Assembly: GCA_029721515.1 (NCBI GenBank)
Contig: CM056556.1
Coordinates: 25,005,669 to 25,069,668, forward strand
Length of the DNA: 64,000 nt
Source of the DNA: Synanceia verrucosa
Lineage: Eukaryota > Chordata > Actinopteri > Perciformes > Synanceiidae
Reading direction: 5' to 3'
Numbering within the stretch: the first letter of the stretch is position 1; each line of letters starts with the position of its first letter. The position numbers and the translations under genes are program-made. The notes beneath the pieces are model-generated. The model worked only from the letters and a program-made list of their open reading frames with translations, was not told the DNA's origin and ran no database searches. Of the stretch, positions 37,430-50,265 are shown one piece after another.

Positions 37430-38880
37430 CCATTCACATAGTCTCCCATTCACTGTCTATGAAGCAGCTCTAAACTTCATGTTACTTCCCTGTGCCATGG
37501 AAATAACATTTTGTAAGTATTCAGAGTGCAATAAAACCAAGGGGGCAGTTGTGGGTTCTCCAAGTGAGGAGGACCACTTCCGCATTCAAAAAGCTGCAAT
37601 TCCCGTCCGGCCGCTGGGGGCTGGCTCCGGAAGTGAGCAATTCTCCATTGACCGCCATGTTAAATTAGCCGACTTTACAACTTTAAAAAACATTTTTACA
37701 GCCTGGTACATTTTAATTTTTTGGTCTCTACCGATAGTTTCCACCTCTGTGAACACTGTGAGGGGGGTGATTTTTTTTTTTACCACAACCGTTTTAGTGT
37801 TATTTCGGCTTAAAATTCTTGCATAAATTAGGGCGTGGTTACGTTGAGTGACAGGTTCACAGACAGCTCCCGGCAGTTAGCTCTTTGCTAAAGCGATGTC
37901 TGAGCTAGGCTAGGCTACACCCAGGGGTCTGTGTTTGTTTCTGGCAATATGGCGTGTGTGGGCGGCACGGTGGTGCAATGGTTAGCACTGTCGCCTCACA
38001 GTGAGAAGGTACCCAGTTCCCAATGTGGAGTTTGCATGTTCTCCCCGTGTTTGCGTGGGTTCTCTCCGCGTACTCCGGCTTCCTCCCACCATCCAAAAAC
38101 ATGCATGGGGATTGTTGATTGTACTAATCGACCGTCAAAGGATTGTGTGTTGCATTTTTTTTCGGTGTGTAAATATCTAGTACTATTTTACTCAATACCC
38201 ATAGGCTGTGTAAAATAGAGTTTATTTGGATGCTGCCACTTATTGGTATGTGTCAGCATATTTTGCTGCTGGCTTATGAAGACTTTATTGCCGACTCATG
38301 ATCCCTGCTGATACAGATAGATGACCAGAGTATGTTGAGTCTGTTTAGTGCGGGAATACAACCTTATTTCGTATTATTGTTGTGTTTAAAAAGTCAGACA
38401 TTGCATGGACAGAGATGCTCCGTCAGAAAGTGGCTGCTGTGCTGGATAAACGTTAGTGGATGGAGGCAGTGTTGAAACACGGTAACTAACATGTTAAATG
38501 ATCGTTTCACAGTTAAATAGTACAAATGAATTCCCGCCCCCCCAAATCCACCAAGTCCACCAAACCCTGTAGCTCCACCTAAAAACTCTCAATCTGAAAA
38601 GGTGATTTTTAAAACACAGCAGCAGCATTACGATCTGTTTGCTGCCTATAGCTGCTTGTTAGGCTAGCTCAGTTCAGCACGGTTAACTTGAGTTCAGTGG
38701 GCGGGATCTCGGCCAGCTGACCCGTAAAGTTACCGCCTCTCCTCCAAATATGGAAAGTACACGCCCACTAAAATCCAAGATGCAGTTCAAATGCCCATGA
38801 TAGGAGCACAAAAAGGACTCCCCCAAACCAATGGGTGATGTCACGTGTGCTACATCCATTCTTTCCATTCTACTCCATTT
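37430..38880. repeat. older interspersed fish repeat, split by a SINE
   Basis: Segments from cattcaaaaagctgcaattc through tttacagcctggtacatttt and agggcgtggttacgttgagt to ccaatgggtgatgtcacgtg...catccattc look like one long, widely repeated fish element as I recall it. A SINE copy interrupts it at about 37957-38130. Its class is uncertain. Confidence 0.45.
37957..38130 (+). mobile_element. tRNA-derived SINE, 5' part
   Basis: Starts ggcggcacggtggtgcaatg, then gttagcactgtcgcctcaca, ending after ccaaaaacatgcatggggat. The B box is mutated (acccagttcccaa). It has the most complete head of the SINE family here; the 3' half is lost. Confidence 0.7.
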
Positions 38881-39660
38881 CTACTCTCGACTATAAAAAT
38901 GGGGGGAAAAACAAAACCCACTCTCAAAGCCGAGAGGAAAAACAGTTAGCGTTACCTGCAAAAGAAAAGGGGAACGCTAGCTAGGTAAGGCTATGAAAAG
39001 TTAATGCACAAAGCACACTAACCGGCAAAATGGAGGGAAACTAACAAAGAGCACTACGAAGGGAAGGGAGGAAGACTAGGATAAGGGAAACTATAGAAAA
39101 TAAACAGGACACCTACAACTCTACACAAAAGGAGGGAATTATCACAAACAGGGAGAAAACGAATAAATAAACACAAAAACACAAGGATCTACTCCGAGGA
39201 GGATTCTTCTTGTGGGCTAAGGAGCATGGGGCCTATAATCAAACAAAAACTAAAGTAACAACTAGGATCTACTCCTAAGAGGATTCTTCTTGTGAAAACA
39301 AAAATACAGGCTATCAAAACTACAAACAAAACTACCACTGGAGGCACGAGGAAGCTGGAAAACGTGGGAGGCAAACGAGGGAGCGATGAACACACGGACA
39401 CAGGGAACATGACAATCACGCCACGAGACAAGGGAAGACAGGACTATTTATACATGAGGTGATGGGGAACAGGTGGAGACAATTAGGGCGGGGTCAGACA
39501 ATCACAAAATGCGGGAAACAGGAGGAAGGGGAAGTGTGAATCTGAAACGAGAGGGAACACACAGTTATTTCAAAATAAAACAGGAAATGACAAGACCACA
39601 TGTATGCACGAGACAAAAATGGTTAACTTAACTCAAACAGATAGACGGATCATGACAAAA
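38881..39660 (-). mobile_element. gypsy-type LTR and leader fragment
   Basis: On the minus strand it begins TGTCATGATCCGTCTAT (near 39657) and carries a TATA box TATAAATA (39445-39452) in the phrase ctcatgtataaatagtc, shared with the gypsy remnant near 32520. A purine-rich leader follows. It contains a tandem duplication about 81 bp apart (aggatctactccgaggagga at 39183 and a near copy at 39264). No gag/pol follows. Confidence 0.55.
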
Positions 39661-41060
39661 ACAACTGCAACAAAAATGATCCTCAAGCGGAAAAGACAGA
39701 ATTAATCTTTCAGTATCCCAGTGGCACCTTCTACTGTCAGAGCATATTTCATCAGAAAGACAAATACCATTAAAAAACAACCAAATGCATGATTCTTCTT
39801 CTTCTTGGGTATTTCTCCCATGTTCTTATCATTGTTCTTATCATTGAGGAGAAAATACTCTATTTAGTCCGGGTCTGGGTCTGGTACTTTTCTATCTGCT
39901 CTTGTCCTTATAAATCCACTTACTGTGCTGTGGATCATCACTAACCACACAAACGAGCCAACTGGACTGTTTTTTTGATTCTTTTGGATCGTTGTTATCT
40001 GCCCTAATTGTTGTGCTTCTATTTTGTGTTTTGTGAAAAATCCTCTTGTTGTGTGCTTTGTCTGCCAAGCATGAAAGGATGCAAGCAAGCTTCCCATGCA
40101 GTAAGCCAGAGGGTCTGGACCTGCCTATCTAAAAATACATGTTGAGAAATCCAGAGGAATTTGTTGGGAGGCAACATGTCAGAAGGGTGAGTCTGTAAAA
40201 GCAGACTTTAATCAATCACTGCTCTCAGTCCTCTATCAAAATGTTGAACTTTTGACATCTTATCAATATTTAATTTTCACTTTGAAATGATAAATAAGTT
40301 AAGATGGTAAAGAAAATAATCATTTTTAATGGCCAGATTCCTTTAAATGGAACCATCCATCTCTCGTCTCTCTCCCCTTAGTTTTTGTCCTTCCCTGAAT
40401 GTCACACACTTGTTTACTTTATGTGTTTGTTCCAGCATGAACGCTGCCAGCAGCTGACCCTCAAGACTTCAGTCAATCAGTGAAATCTGCCAATGGCAGA
40501 AGCAGAGGCAAACCAAAGAGTAGCATCTCACGTGTTAGGGTGTTAAAACACCTAACTATTACAATTTCATTATTGTCTCTGGAATCCTACTAACAACTTG
40601 TTCAGCCCTTGTACAAGTTATTTTCTGTGCAATGCAGTGAAAGATTTTCTCCAGTGGCCGATTAATCTTTCCATAGAAAGTTCCAAAGCTCCAGAGGATC
40701 ATCATGTGCTTTTTTGGTCAATATTACACAAGCATGCATGTATTTTTGTCAGAGGGAAGTGATTCCTGCATCGTAACTCTGACTTAAATACCTAAAGCTC
40801 CTCTCTGATGGAAGAATGATGAGTACTTAACTGTAGTCCTGCAAATGCAAGGATTCTGTTTTTTGCCCATTTTAAATTTTCTCCTCTGATCATAGCAGCA
40901 GTCACTGTACTACCGTGTCTTGTTTTTTTCAATGTCTTTCTGTTTAATTTCATAACTCAACATGTACAGCTCTCCAGAGTGCTGAAACAGAATGTGTGTC
41001 CTTTGAAAATAGGTTTTGCGGGGCATGGGATGGGGCATAGTTATATATTATTTAACACCT
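39661..41060. other. intergenic, no gene seen
   Basis: No supportable coding region or classified repeat. Confidence 0.5.
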
Positions 41061-41063
41061 ATC

Positions 41064-41361
41064 CTAGCCTATCCCAGCTATCTTAGGGTGAAAGGTAGGG
41101 TACACCCTGGACAAGTCTCCAGTTCATCACAGGACACATAGAGACAGACAACCACTCACACTCACATTCACACCTACATACAATTTAAATTAGCAAATTA
41201 ACCTAATCCCCATGTATGTTTTTGGATGGTGGGAGGAAGCCTGAGTACCCGGAGAGAACCCACACAGATACAGGGAGAACATGCAAACTCCACACAGGGG
41301 AATCCAGTGCCTTCTTGCTGTGAGGCGACAGTGCTAACCACTACACCACCGTATCCCCCCC
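41064..41361 (-). mobile_element. tRNA-derived SINE copy
   Basis: Reverse copy from tagcctatcccagctatctt to gtgctaaccactacaccacc. The head is partly eroded and the B-box region is shortened. It faces the forward copy at 41508 across about 130 bp. Confidence 0.75.
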
Positions 41362-41493
41362 CAAATAACATATTGAGCTTAAACAACAAACATGGCTACT
41401 GTTGGACGGCTTATTACAGTCTTAGGACAACCACAGAAACCAGACTATTTTTTATGGATTGCTACGGTAACCAAAAATGTATATTACATTGTA

Positions 41494-41872
41494 GATGTTA
41501 GCATCTCTGGTGTAGTGTTTAGCACTGTCGCCTCACAGCAAGAAGGTACTGGGTTTGATTCCTGGCCCGGGGCCTTTCTGTGTGGAGTTTACATGTTCTC
41601 CTCATGTCTGCGTGGGTTCTCTCCGGGTACTCCTGCTTCCTCCCACCATCCAAAAACATGCATGGGGATTAGGTTAACTGGCTAATTTAAATTGACCGTA
41701 GGTGTGAATGTGACTGTGAGTGGTTGTCTGTCTCTGTGTGTCCTGTGATGAAGTGACGACTTGTCCAGGGTGTACCCTGCCTTCTGCCATAAGACAGCTG
41801 GGATAGACTCCAGCCCCCCGTGACCCTATGAGGATAAGCGGTAGAAAATGGATGCATGGATGTTAGCATCTC
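41494..41872 (+). mobile_element. tRNA-derived SINE with 14-bp target duplication
   Basis: The body at 41508-41858 is flanked by perfect direct repeats GATGTTAGCATCTC (41494-41507 and 41859-41872), the hallmark of LINE-driven retrotransposition. The head has an A-box-like tggtgtagtgtttagcac and a B box close to consensus (gggtttgattcc). The body includes ggcctttctgtgtggagttt, tgactgtgagtggttgtctg and ttgtccagggtgtaccctgc. The tail is gatgcatgga. The first bases of the family head are missing. Confidence 0.85.
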
Positions 41873-42261
41873 CAAGTCTGCCAGATGATGTGCTTATCTG
41901 CGGTATTCATTACAATTTTTTTGTGCCACTTCTGAGACAGAACATTTGTCTTTCATGTCATCATACTAAAAGAGGGAGTTTGCTTTTGTTTGCATTTTTA
42001 GTCAGCTAGCTTTCAGTATTATCATGTTACCTCTTTGAAATAAGTCAAAAGGGAGACTGAAAAGGGAAGCGGCACGTTATTCAAGTCTAGATAATATGGC
42101 AACACCCATCCAACTCCTTTTGTTTGATGCATTTGCAAAATAAAGTGTCTCAGGGGAGACATTTTGTTTTGGCAGAACTATTTCATACTTTAAAAGTGTA
42201 CAAACAGATGCTCTAGCTTTTGTGGTTATTAAACACTATTCAAGACCTTTTAAGGCTAAAG

Positions 42262-42323
42262 AACAGGCTATGACTTCTGGGTAACTTATTTAGTTATAAG
42301 TTACCCAGAAGTCATAGCCTGTT
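42262..42323. repeat. perfect hairpin, 28-bp arms
   Basis: The left arm 42262-42289 (aacaggctatgacttctggg...) is the exact reverse complement of 42296-42323, with a 6-nt loop ttagtt. Identity breaks at the bases just outside. Confidence 0.95.
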
Positions 42324-43864
42324 AACACATGCATGTTAAGTGTGAGCTGTATGTCTCTGTATGTAATTCCAAGTAATCACAAGAATAAAGCCAGTGCAAA
42401 GCATTGGTATGGAAGCTTCTGCGTGGGTCATTTACCCAACTCTGATTAAAATAACAGCTTGCCAGATGGTCTGTTCAAAGCTATGGCACACCTCGTGTGT
42501 GGGCGAGGCGATGACCAATGTTCGCAGCCACATAGAAACGGGATCCTCTCCAGATATAAAAGGCTGAAGTTAAGTGATTCATCCTGAAGCAGAGCTGAAG
42601 AGGCCTGAAAGCAGCATTCAGGAGCCACTGAGTCATACTGTAGCAGGGTGACCTTAGATCAGATGACGGGGACGAGAGTAGTTGTGTATTCTCACTCTAC
42701 ACTGAGGTGACACCGAACAAGAGCACTCAAGCCCTCCCCCGTCGCCTCCTCCCACTGTCACCGACTGTCCGTCTCTCTTCAGTACTTTGTTCTGTCCCTG
42801 TCTCTCTCTGCAGAACCATTTTGTTCACTGTGGTTACATTTCTTATCAAAATGCTGTTCTTTTGTATTGTTTATTGTTTTTTAACATTTAAATATGTAAA
42901 TGTATTAGTGATGGATAGATAGTGATATGGGTTAGTACTGGCCTGCATGTCTCAAAGTAATGTCATAATATTAATGTTAAAAACTTGCCCAATGGCTATT
43001 AAGGCTCCAGAGGAAAGTCAATAACCATAAAAAAAAAATTCCAGCTAAGCTAAAACCATGTTTACAGCCTTATTTCTACAGCAAATAAAGAGTTTGCAAA
43101 TGAAGTTTATAACAATTGTGCATAACTTGATTTTTTTATACTAAGGCTTTAAGTTTGGCATAGTCAAAGGCATTGCTGGTGTACCAGGTCAGGTGTCTGC
43201 TGTGCTGCATTATCCAGACCAAACATCAACCTCTTTGCCCATATTTGGATCCGTCCTCAGAAACCTTCTTGTAATAATTCGAATGGTGCATATTTTATAC
43301 CGTCTGTGATGTCCACACACACTCACAACCCAATGGCAATGGAACTGCCATGCAAGGCGCTGACCTGCCCATTGGGAAGAACTTGGAATTCTGGGTTCAA
43401 TGATCTTGTCTAAGGACACTACCAACTGCCAACCCTGTGATCAACAGCCTGTTTCACTTTCTGAGCCACAGCTGCCTCAAAACTGATGCACAGAGAGGGA
43501 TTTATCCAGTATAAATGCTTTAAATGTTATTCCTTTTAAATGACAAGACAAATCAAATATGGCACGGGTGCATGACAATCACAATGGATTAATAAAATAC
43601 TAGAACAGATAACACAATCTCTCTGTTAAAAATTAAATGTTGAAGTCATAACTAATGAAACACAGTCTTACTCAATACAATAAACACTAACACCAGGGGT
43701 TTTCCAGTTTAACTTTACTTAAATGAGTATGGCCAGTTACTGAGACAGTTCTTTGTGTTCTACTGCTCTTGAAATATGGTTTTAACAACAGAGAAAACAT
43801 CACAAAGGCATGGTTGTTGCTTGCAGCTTGTAGACCTATCTGCTTGACCTGATGGTGATGAGGA

Positions 43865-43904
43865 CATTTTGCTTAGGCTCCATCCATGGAGCCTAAGCAA
43901 AATG
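43865..43904. repeat. perfect hairpin, 19-bp arms
   Basis: Arms 43865-43883 (cattttgcttaggctccat) and 43886-43904 are exact reverse complements with a 2-nt loop. Confidence 0.95.
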
Positions 43905-44975
43905 GAGGAGAGGACGTGCTGTTCTTGCTCCACCCCTTTGGCGTGGTTTACATTTTCCACTAGTTTGTAGTTTAATTTAGTTTTGACTTTTCAAATTAAT
44001 TTTAGTTGAGTTTTACTAGTTATGGGAATGAAAAGTAATGCTTTTTGTAATTCATATTGTAATGCTTGTTATGTTATGCTAAAAATGACGGTTGTTTTTC
44101 ATCTCTACCAGTTATGCTATTGGGGTTTTTACATTACTATTTTAACATGATTGTGATTTTTTTTTTCTAACCCTAACCAAGCAGTTTTGCCACCTTAACC
44201 TGACCGACCATTACACAAGGTCAAACGTGTGAATCTTGAATAAATCGCGCTGGCTGGAGTGGTCTAGAAATATTTGCTGTCTGGTTTATTTGTGGCAACA
44301 ATATGATGTCAGGATACCACAGGTCAGCACAAGCAGCCGGTCAAGAGTTGAAAACAAATGTGGAGGTGAAGAATTCAGACCACACAAACAGTAATTAGAT
44401 TTTCTTGTTTTGTATTGATAGTCTGAAGAGGGGCTGAAAATTAAAAGACTGATTACAGTTTTATTGGTCCACAACCTGTGAGCTGAAAACAGCCTGTGGT
44501 GACCGGGTCATGCAATTGCTTTGCTTACGTAAAAAGACAGGAATAAAATCTTAACCCTGTATGGCCAATGGCTGGTAGGTCTTCTCTGTCTCTCATTGTC
44601 TGTCCCTCTCACTGTCTCTCCCTGTTCTCTTCTCCTTGTATCCCTACCTGTCTCCTTCTCCTCCCCAGCTCCAGTGCTTCTGAGGGGGCCATCTCGATTT
44701 CCCTCCTGCTCAGAAAAATCAATATTGGGAGGCGGCCTGAAAGACCTTTCACAGGAGTATTACAGCACAGCCCAGCGCTCCGATAAGCCTCCTGTTACAT
44801 CCTCTCGGGACGGGGCTGGCCAGGCTCGCGCTCCCCACCTGGAGGGGAAGGCATTCTCCTCTGGCCGCAGGGAAGAGCGCCATAAAGGGCAAGACGTGGC
44901 TCACAAGTCTATTGGTGTGGGCTATTAGTAACCTTAGAGCCCCTGACCTGTGACTAGGGTCCTGTGCTGATTCCC

Positions 44976-45004
44976 ACACACACACACACACACACGCACA
45001 CACA

Positions 45005-45034
<30 letters not shown>
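44976..45034. repeat. CA microsatellite
   Basis: A nearly pure CA dinucleotide run with a few interruptions (cgca, caaa). Confidence 0.9.
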
Positions 45035-45038
<4 letters not shown>

Positions 45039-48000
45039 CAACAGACAGAGTGGGAGGGATCACCAACAAAAAAGACAGTTTATGACGATGAAAAGCTTTG
45101 TCATGCACTTGAGAGAATTGATGGCACAGTGTGTGTTGCTGTTATCAATGTATGCATCAACACTGTGGAGCAGAGAGCAATGTTTCCTTCATAGTGCCGC
45201 CTGACTCCCTACCTGTAATGAACCTGTTGTTGCATGCCCTCCACAGACTGGCTTGTGTGCATAAACAACTGGACACACCCACAGTTTTGACTTGTGTGAT
45301 TAACAGGGACACAAATGTGAGAATATTGTGCACAAACAGAGTGGCTCAACATTCAAATGCACATGCTGCCACATGTTGGGGTGGCTGAGAGACAAAATGG
45401 TACAATAACATCACAGCTGTGAGACAAGTCCGGCCAATCAATCCCTTCTGGCATTTAGGAAGCATTCACTTACATTAGCAAAGTGTCCTGAGCTCAATTT
45501 AATAGTCCTGTTTTAGATTAAATATCCTGCATAAATCCAGTGAGATTGATCACAGACAGATTGTCAGTGGCTCTCAACAACAACAGCAACATTTGATATG
45601 CATGTGTGATACTATGTGCAAAGACTACAGACAATGAATCTTACTGTGCAAGATGTGGTGCAAGACATTTAGCCAAATAATGTTTGGGCCATTCATGTGG
45701 ATCTTGCAGATGATGATAAAATTAAATCTGAAGTATGGTGTCAATAACAAAAATAACTGACTAAAAATAACATATTTAATTATTATTTATTAAGAATAAT
45801 GATTATTAAATTATCAGCTAGTATGCTTTTTCCATCTGGTTTCATCAGATTTCACTTTACAACTCACCAGCTGTTATCTCATTTTCATTCAAATGTTGCT
45901 GACTGCTAATTATTTCATGGAAGTGAGTGGCATCTTCTTTTTTATAGCTGAGACCCACCCACTTCAAACCAGTGAAAAACACAAATACACTAATCTCTCG
46001 TGAATTTTTGGCATCTGTCTTTCATCTACGTCTGTCACATGACTATTCTGGGTATAAAGTATAAAGTAAAACAGTGTGACACTGTCTCATTGTGTTTTCT
46101 ATTCATTTGCTGGTAATGTCTGCACTAAAGGCTTTCAAGCTGTTAGTTCCCACTCTGCAGTGTTACATTGTTATTTCTGGATATGACCCTCAGTGAAATC
46201 CCTTTGCAGTGACTCCACTTGAACTTGCTGTTTGTCAGATAGAGTCGTTTGTTCCTAATCATTTTTCAGAACAGTTATCTAAGGCAGAACTTTTGGAGAA
46301 ACACGAGGCATATTTATCTTTGCCTGAGAAGAACCACAAACAACTTTTCACAACCCCCCCCCAAAAAAAAAACAAAAAAAAACAGTTCATTCATGGGTAC
46401 ATGAGGGACAGATTCATCAAGTGCACTCACACAAAGAGCCACTGTGGTCCAAGTTCAGCTGGCTTACAAAAACAAAAAAGGGTTCTGGTTGCTTAATGAT
46501 TTCCCTCCACCGGTTTGAGCAGCTGGGAGTTGTCTGAGGAGAATGATGGGAAAGTGGAAGCTCCTGGCTGTGAGGTAGAAACCAAATTCTCAGAAGCCTA
46601 CTGTCCTGTCTGCTGTGCTAGGAACCCACAAACTCTTTATGTCATACTTATTAGGTTGCCATTCCAGCGTGCATGTTTGTTTTTTTCACTGCATTTATTT
46701 GCATTCATGCAACTGCTCCGACATACTTGCCATGGTTCCAATTCAGGTGTTTTATTTTGTCAAACATTTTCTCACACATATTCTGGTGGTGTAATCTGCT
46801 GTATTTTTCATGTTATCACTGAAGACTGCAGTTGTCCTCCAGTTGCTGTTTTTTTTTTTTTTTTTTTTAACGACGCTTCCTTGTTCTGTTCCACTGCCTT
46901 CCCAACCTCCTGACCCTAGAATCAGTATTCAGTTTCGTCTTATCGATAGCACTAGGGGAAAAACCAAAGCCATGGAGCTGCAGTCGGTGCTAGGGCATAA
47001 TTATTAAAGTGCAATCACTCATCATTGCAATCACTTATGGTCATGGGAATGGGAGTGCCCTTTGAACCAATCATCTGTTCTGTGAGATTCACTAAACTGA
47101 CACAGCATGATGGAGGAGACCTGTGTGACCCTGGGAAATGGCTGAGCCACGTCCTTATACATGCCACTGGCTGAGGTCAGCTCACTTGTTTAGGTCACAT
47201 TGCACTCAGCGTTTAAAGGTATGTTTCAGTGAACATATTCACAGTGGCACAATGGCACATTCATCCCAATGTCTATGAACAATGAACTCTTTGCAACCTT
47301 CCTGTTGTTTTAGTGCTAAGAGCTTCTTAACTGAATCTGGGGAAACGCGGCCATTGTATCTTTAGAAATCAGGATGCAAAAACAGCAGCCAAACAGAATA
47401 GAAGAATGTTTAAAATTGCTTGATACCATAAAATAGGCAACATATTCTCACTCCCAACTTGTCAAATATTGCCACTTGATCATTGCACTTCGGCTAAAAC
47501 TATGACCCTCTAGGTACCCATCTGGTATCACACTGGGACTCAGGGATGATGTGTCATTGTCATTGCATTCATAGTCTTCAAAATAAACTTCCTCAGGAAA
47601 CAGAGCTTCCCCTTTTTTATTGATGTAAAAATGGTGATTTGGGCTTGTTACATTAAATAAGTACATAAAATGGTAAGTTAAGTACATTTTACTTTACAAA
47701 GGTATTTTTACCTTAGAAAAGACATATGAGCACTGACCTTTCAGTGTTTCAAGCGGGACAAACAGAAGTGACCCAACCATCCTTCCCTGCCACCAGCCTC
47801 AAAGTCAAACTCATAGTTTCTATAGTCACTAGCTATGCCTATTTAATAACAGTGGAAATTGGTTAACTTTAGAGTCATCTGATAGCCTTGTGTGTCTCAT
47901 GTAGACACTAAAGGGTGCGTCGGTATCAGATGTAGAGGGCCTCTGTTCAAGTGGCAGTACTTGGGTTGGGAGTGAGAGTTTGAGCCACCACTTGCTCACT

Positions 48001-49856
48001 TGATCAGTGGTTTACAGGACAAAGGACATGGACAAGTCTAGAACAGTCCCTGAAGATTAAGCCATTAAGATATTTCCATAATGCTGCACTTAAGGAGAGA
48101 AGCACTTATGAGCATTAACATTCTTCAGGGTCACCACCTCAACATGGATGGCTCCAGTATTGAGCTGCTTTTTCTACACAGCACTATTGGGGGATCCCAG
48201 CTATGGGCTTAATGGGTTGATACTTGAATATTGATATGAACTTGAATATAATACAGAACTGTTAACAACAAAGACTGTGTGTTTGATGTGTTAGTTTTGA
48301 ATACTTTTCTTTCAAGACTGGACATGACAATAGGTGGCCTATCATTATGTGCGCAGATCTTCATGAAAGATCTGTGTAAACTGGCTCCCCCTGTCAAAGG
48401 AGGGCTTTTCTAAGAACAGGGTCAGCAACATTTCAATTTCAGGAGCGCTTGCAGAGGAGCTTCACAAAGCAGTGAGAAGTAGGGTTAGGTGAATTTAGAA
48501 CGTTGTATCAAAGCATAAGTATTCCTTAACCGCTTTGTGAAATTAAATCTGGTTGAAATCTGTATTTGTTATAGCTCCAGGTTTGTGATAATTATTTCAG
48601 TTCTATTATCCATTGAACAGGTTAAATATCCATTAAGATGCATTGACAGTATATAACAATTTTTTTTTCTTAAAAATTTTTCCCTAAGTTGTCAGGTTAA
48701 GTCCTTACGTGATTTAAGAAAAAAGTATTGATGTGTGCTGCGAAATGTACCTATGCACAGTACAGATGGGAGCTCTTATGCTCTTTCTTCAATTAATTCA
48801 CTTCCTTTAAATTCAGGGGTGTCTCCCCTTAAATCTCCACCCACCCCGTCTTGCATTCCTGCATAGGTCCCTATCAGTGCATGTGTATACTGAGTGTGGG
48901 AGGTGAGTGGTGAAGCAAGGAACGACTTAGTTATTGGGAAGTTATTGACTGGCCCATGCACGAAAACAGTGTTTGGGTTGTGACAAACACGCTGATTGTC
49001 AGATAGAGCATTAATCAATTATGTGCATTAATCAACTTCAGATAGCTACAAATATGTGGTGGGAAAATTGAAAATGTTAACTTGTTCTTTCCTACCTGGC
49101 TCTGTAGACAAGTATGGTGACTGTAATTATCCTGGAAAATTACTGTGTCTGCAGCTCGGCAATTTTGCCCAAAGCAAATGTTTTGAATATTGGCTCCTGT
49201 TGCAGCCACCACAAAAAAGACAAAGAGAAGCTTCCAGATCATTGAGAAGAGACAACCTGACGGATAACAGTTGGATACATGTACTTTATTCATATTTCAT
49301 ATATGTTTCTTTACATTTATACAAAAATACAGAAAACAGTAGCGTTTTCACCCAGAATAACAACCGGGCAATAATTACATTTGCTTTTTGGCACCCAGAC
49401 GTATTTCCTGCCTAGAGCCATCGGATTCACCCACTATAGTGGGATGGATTGGATCACTCAAGCCCGAAAACACTGTTCAGGATGTAGCTCTGCTCACTCA
49501 CAGACCACACAACAGCCCACACAGGAACAGTATTTAAGGGCAGTCATTCTCTCAATGCATGAAATTGCTCAGATTCTGGCTTCCATGCATTAGAGTGTTT
49601 GTGGCTCTCGCATAGACAGGAAAATGGGAGACCATGTTATTTGTTATTGTTCACAGCTTAGACCTGTTGCAGCTTATGCTATTAATAGACTACGTATAAA
49701 AAGCAACTTTTGAAAGAGTATACCTTGTTTGTTAGTTGTGGCTAGACTAGCCTGTGTCTCTGTCAGAATGCTGGGGACTGCACTCAATAGTCTTCATTTA
49801 GAGAAGCGAAACCTTAATATGATTGAAGTAAAAGTTTCAGACTGCGCTCCAGTATT

Positions 49857-50265
49857 GTTCAAAAATGCATGTTTGAATAGAAGTAACTGCCTAAGGGTAA
49901 CAGCACTTTACCACAATACTAATTTCACATATTCCTGCCAAATACACAATTAGCTGTTGCTAAGGAGAATATGAACACCAATGTGGTATATTTTTTCCAA
50001 CACAGACTTGGCTCTAATCTGCCACAGAGATTATGGCACAGGTAATAGTAAAACAGTTGTCTTCAAAAATGCATTTTTGAATGAATGCAGGTCAACAATG
50101 CAAACAATGCTTCACCACACCAAACTATTGCAGCTATTGATGAAAGTACTGTTGCTCTGAACTATATGAACACCAATGTGGTATACATTTTTTTCAAACA
50201 CAGATTCAATTTTGCACAATATACTTCTCCTAAGTCCCAAATACACATGAAAACAACCAGAATTA
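49857..50265 (+). repeat. imperfect tandem duplication, unit about 200 bp
   Basis: The unit at about 49857-50059 and the unit at about 50060-50265 share ordered blocks: ttcaaaaatgcat, atgaacaccaatgtggtata (49971 and 50166) and tt(c/t)caa(c)acacaga. Divergence is substantial, so it is an old duplication. Confidence 0.55.

Noticed and set aside
37374..37826. 150-codon plus-strand frame
   Set aside because: It lies over an interspersed repeat and has no protein family resemblance.
44749..45108. 119-codon minus frame rich in Val/Cys
   Set aside because: It is the CA microsatellite read in frame.
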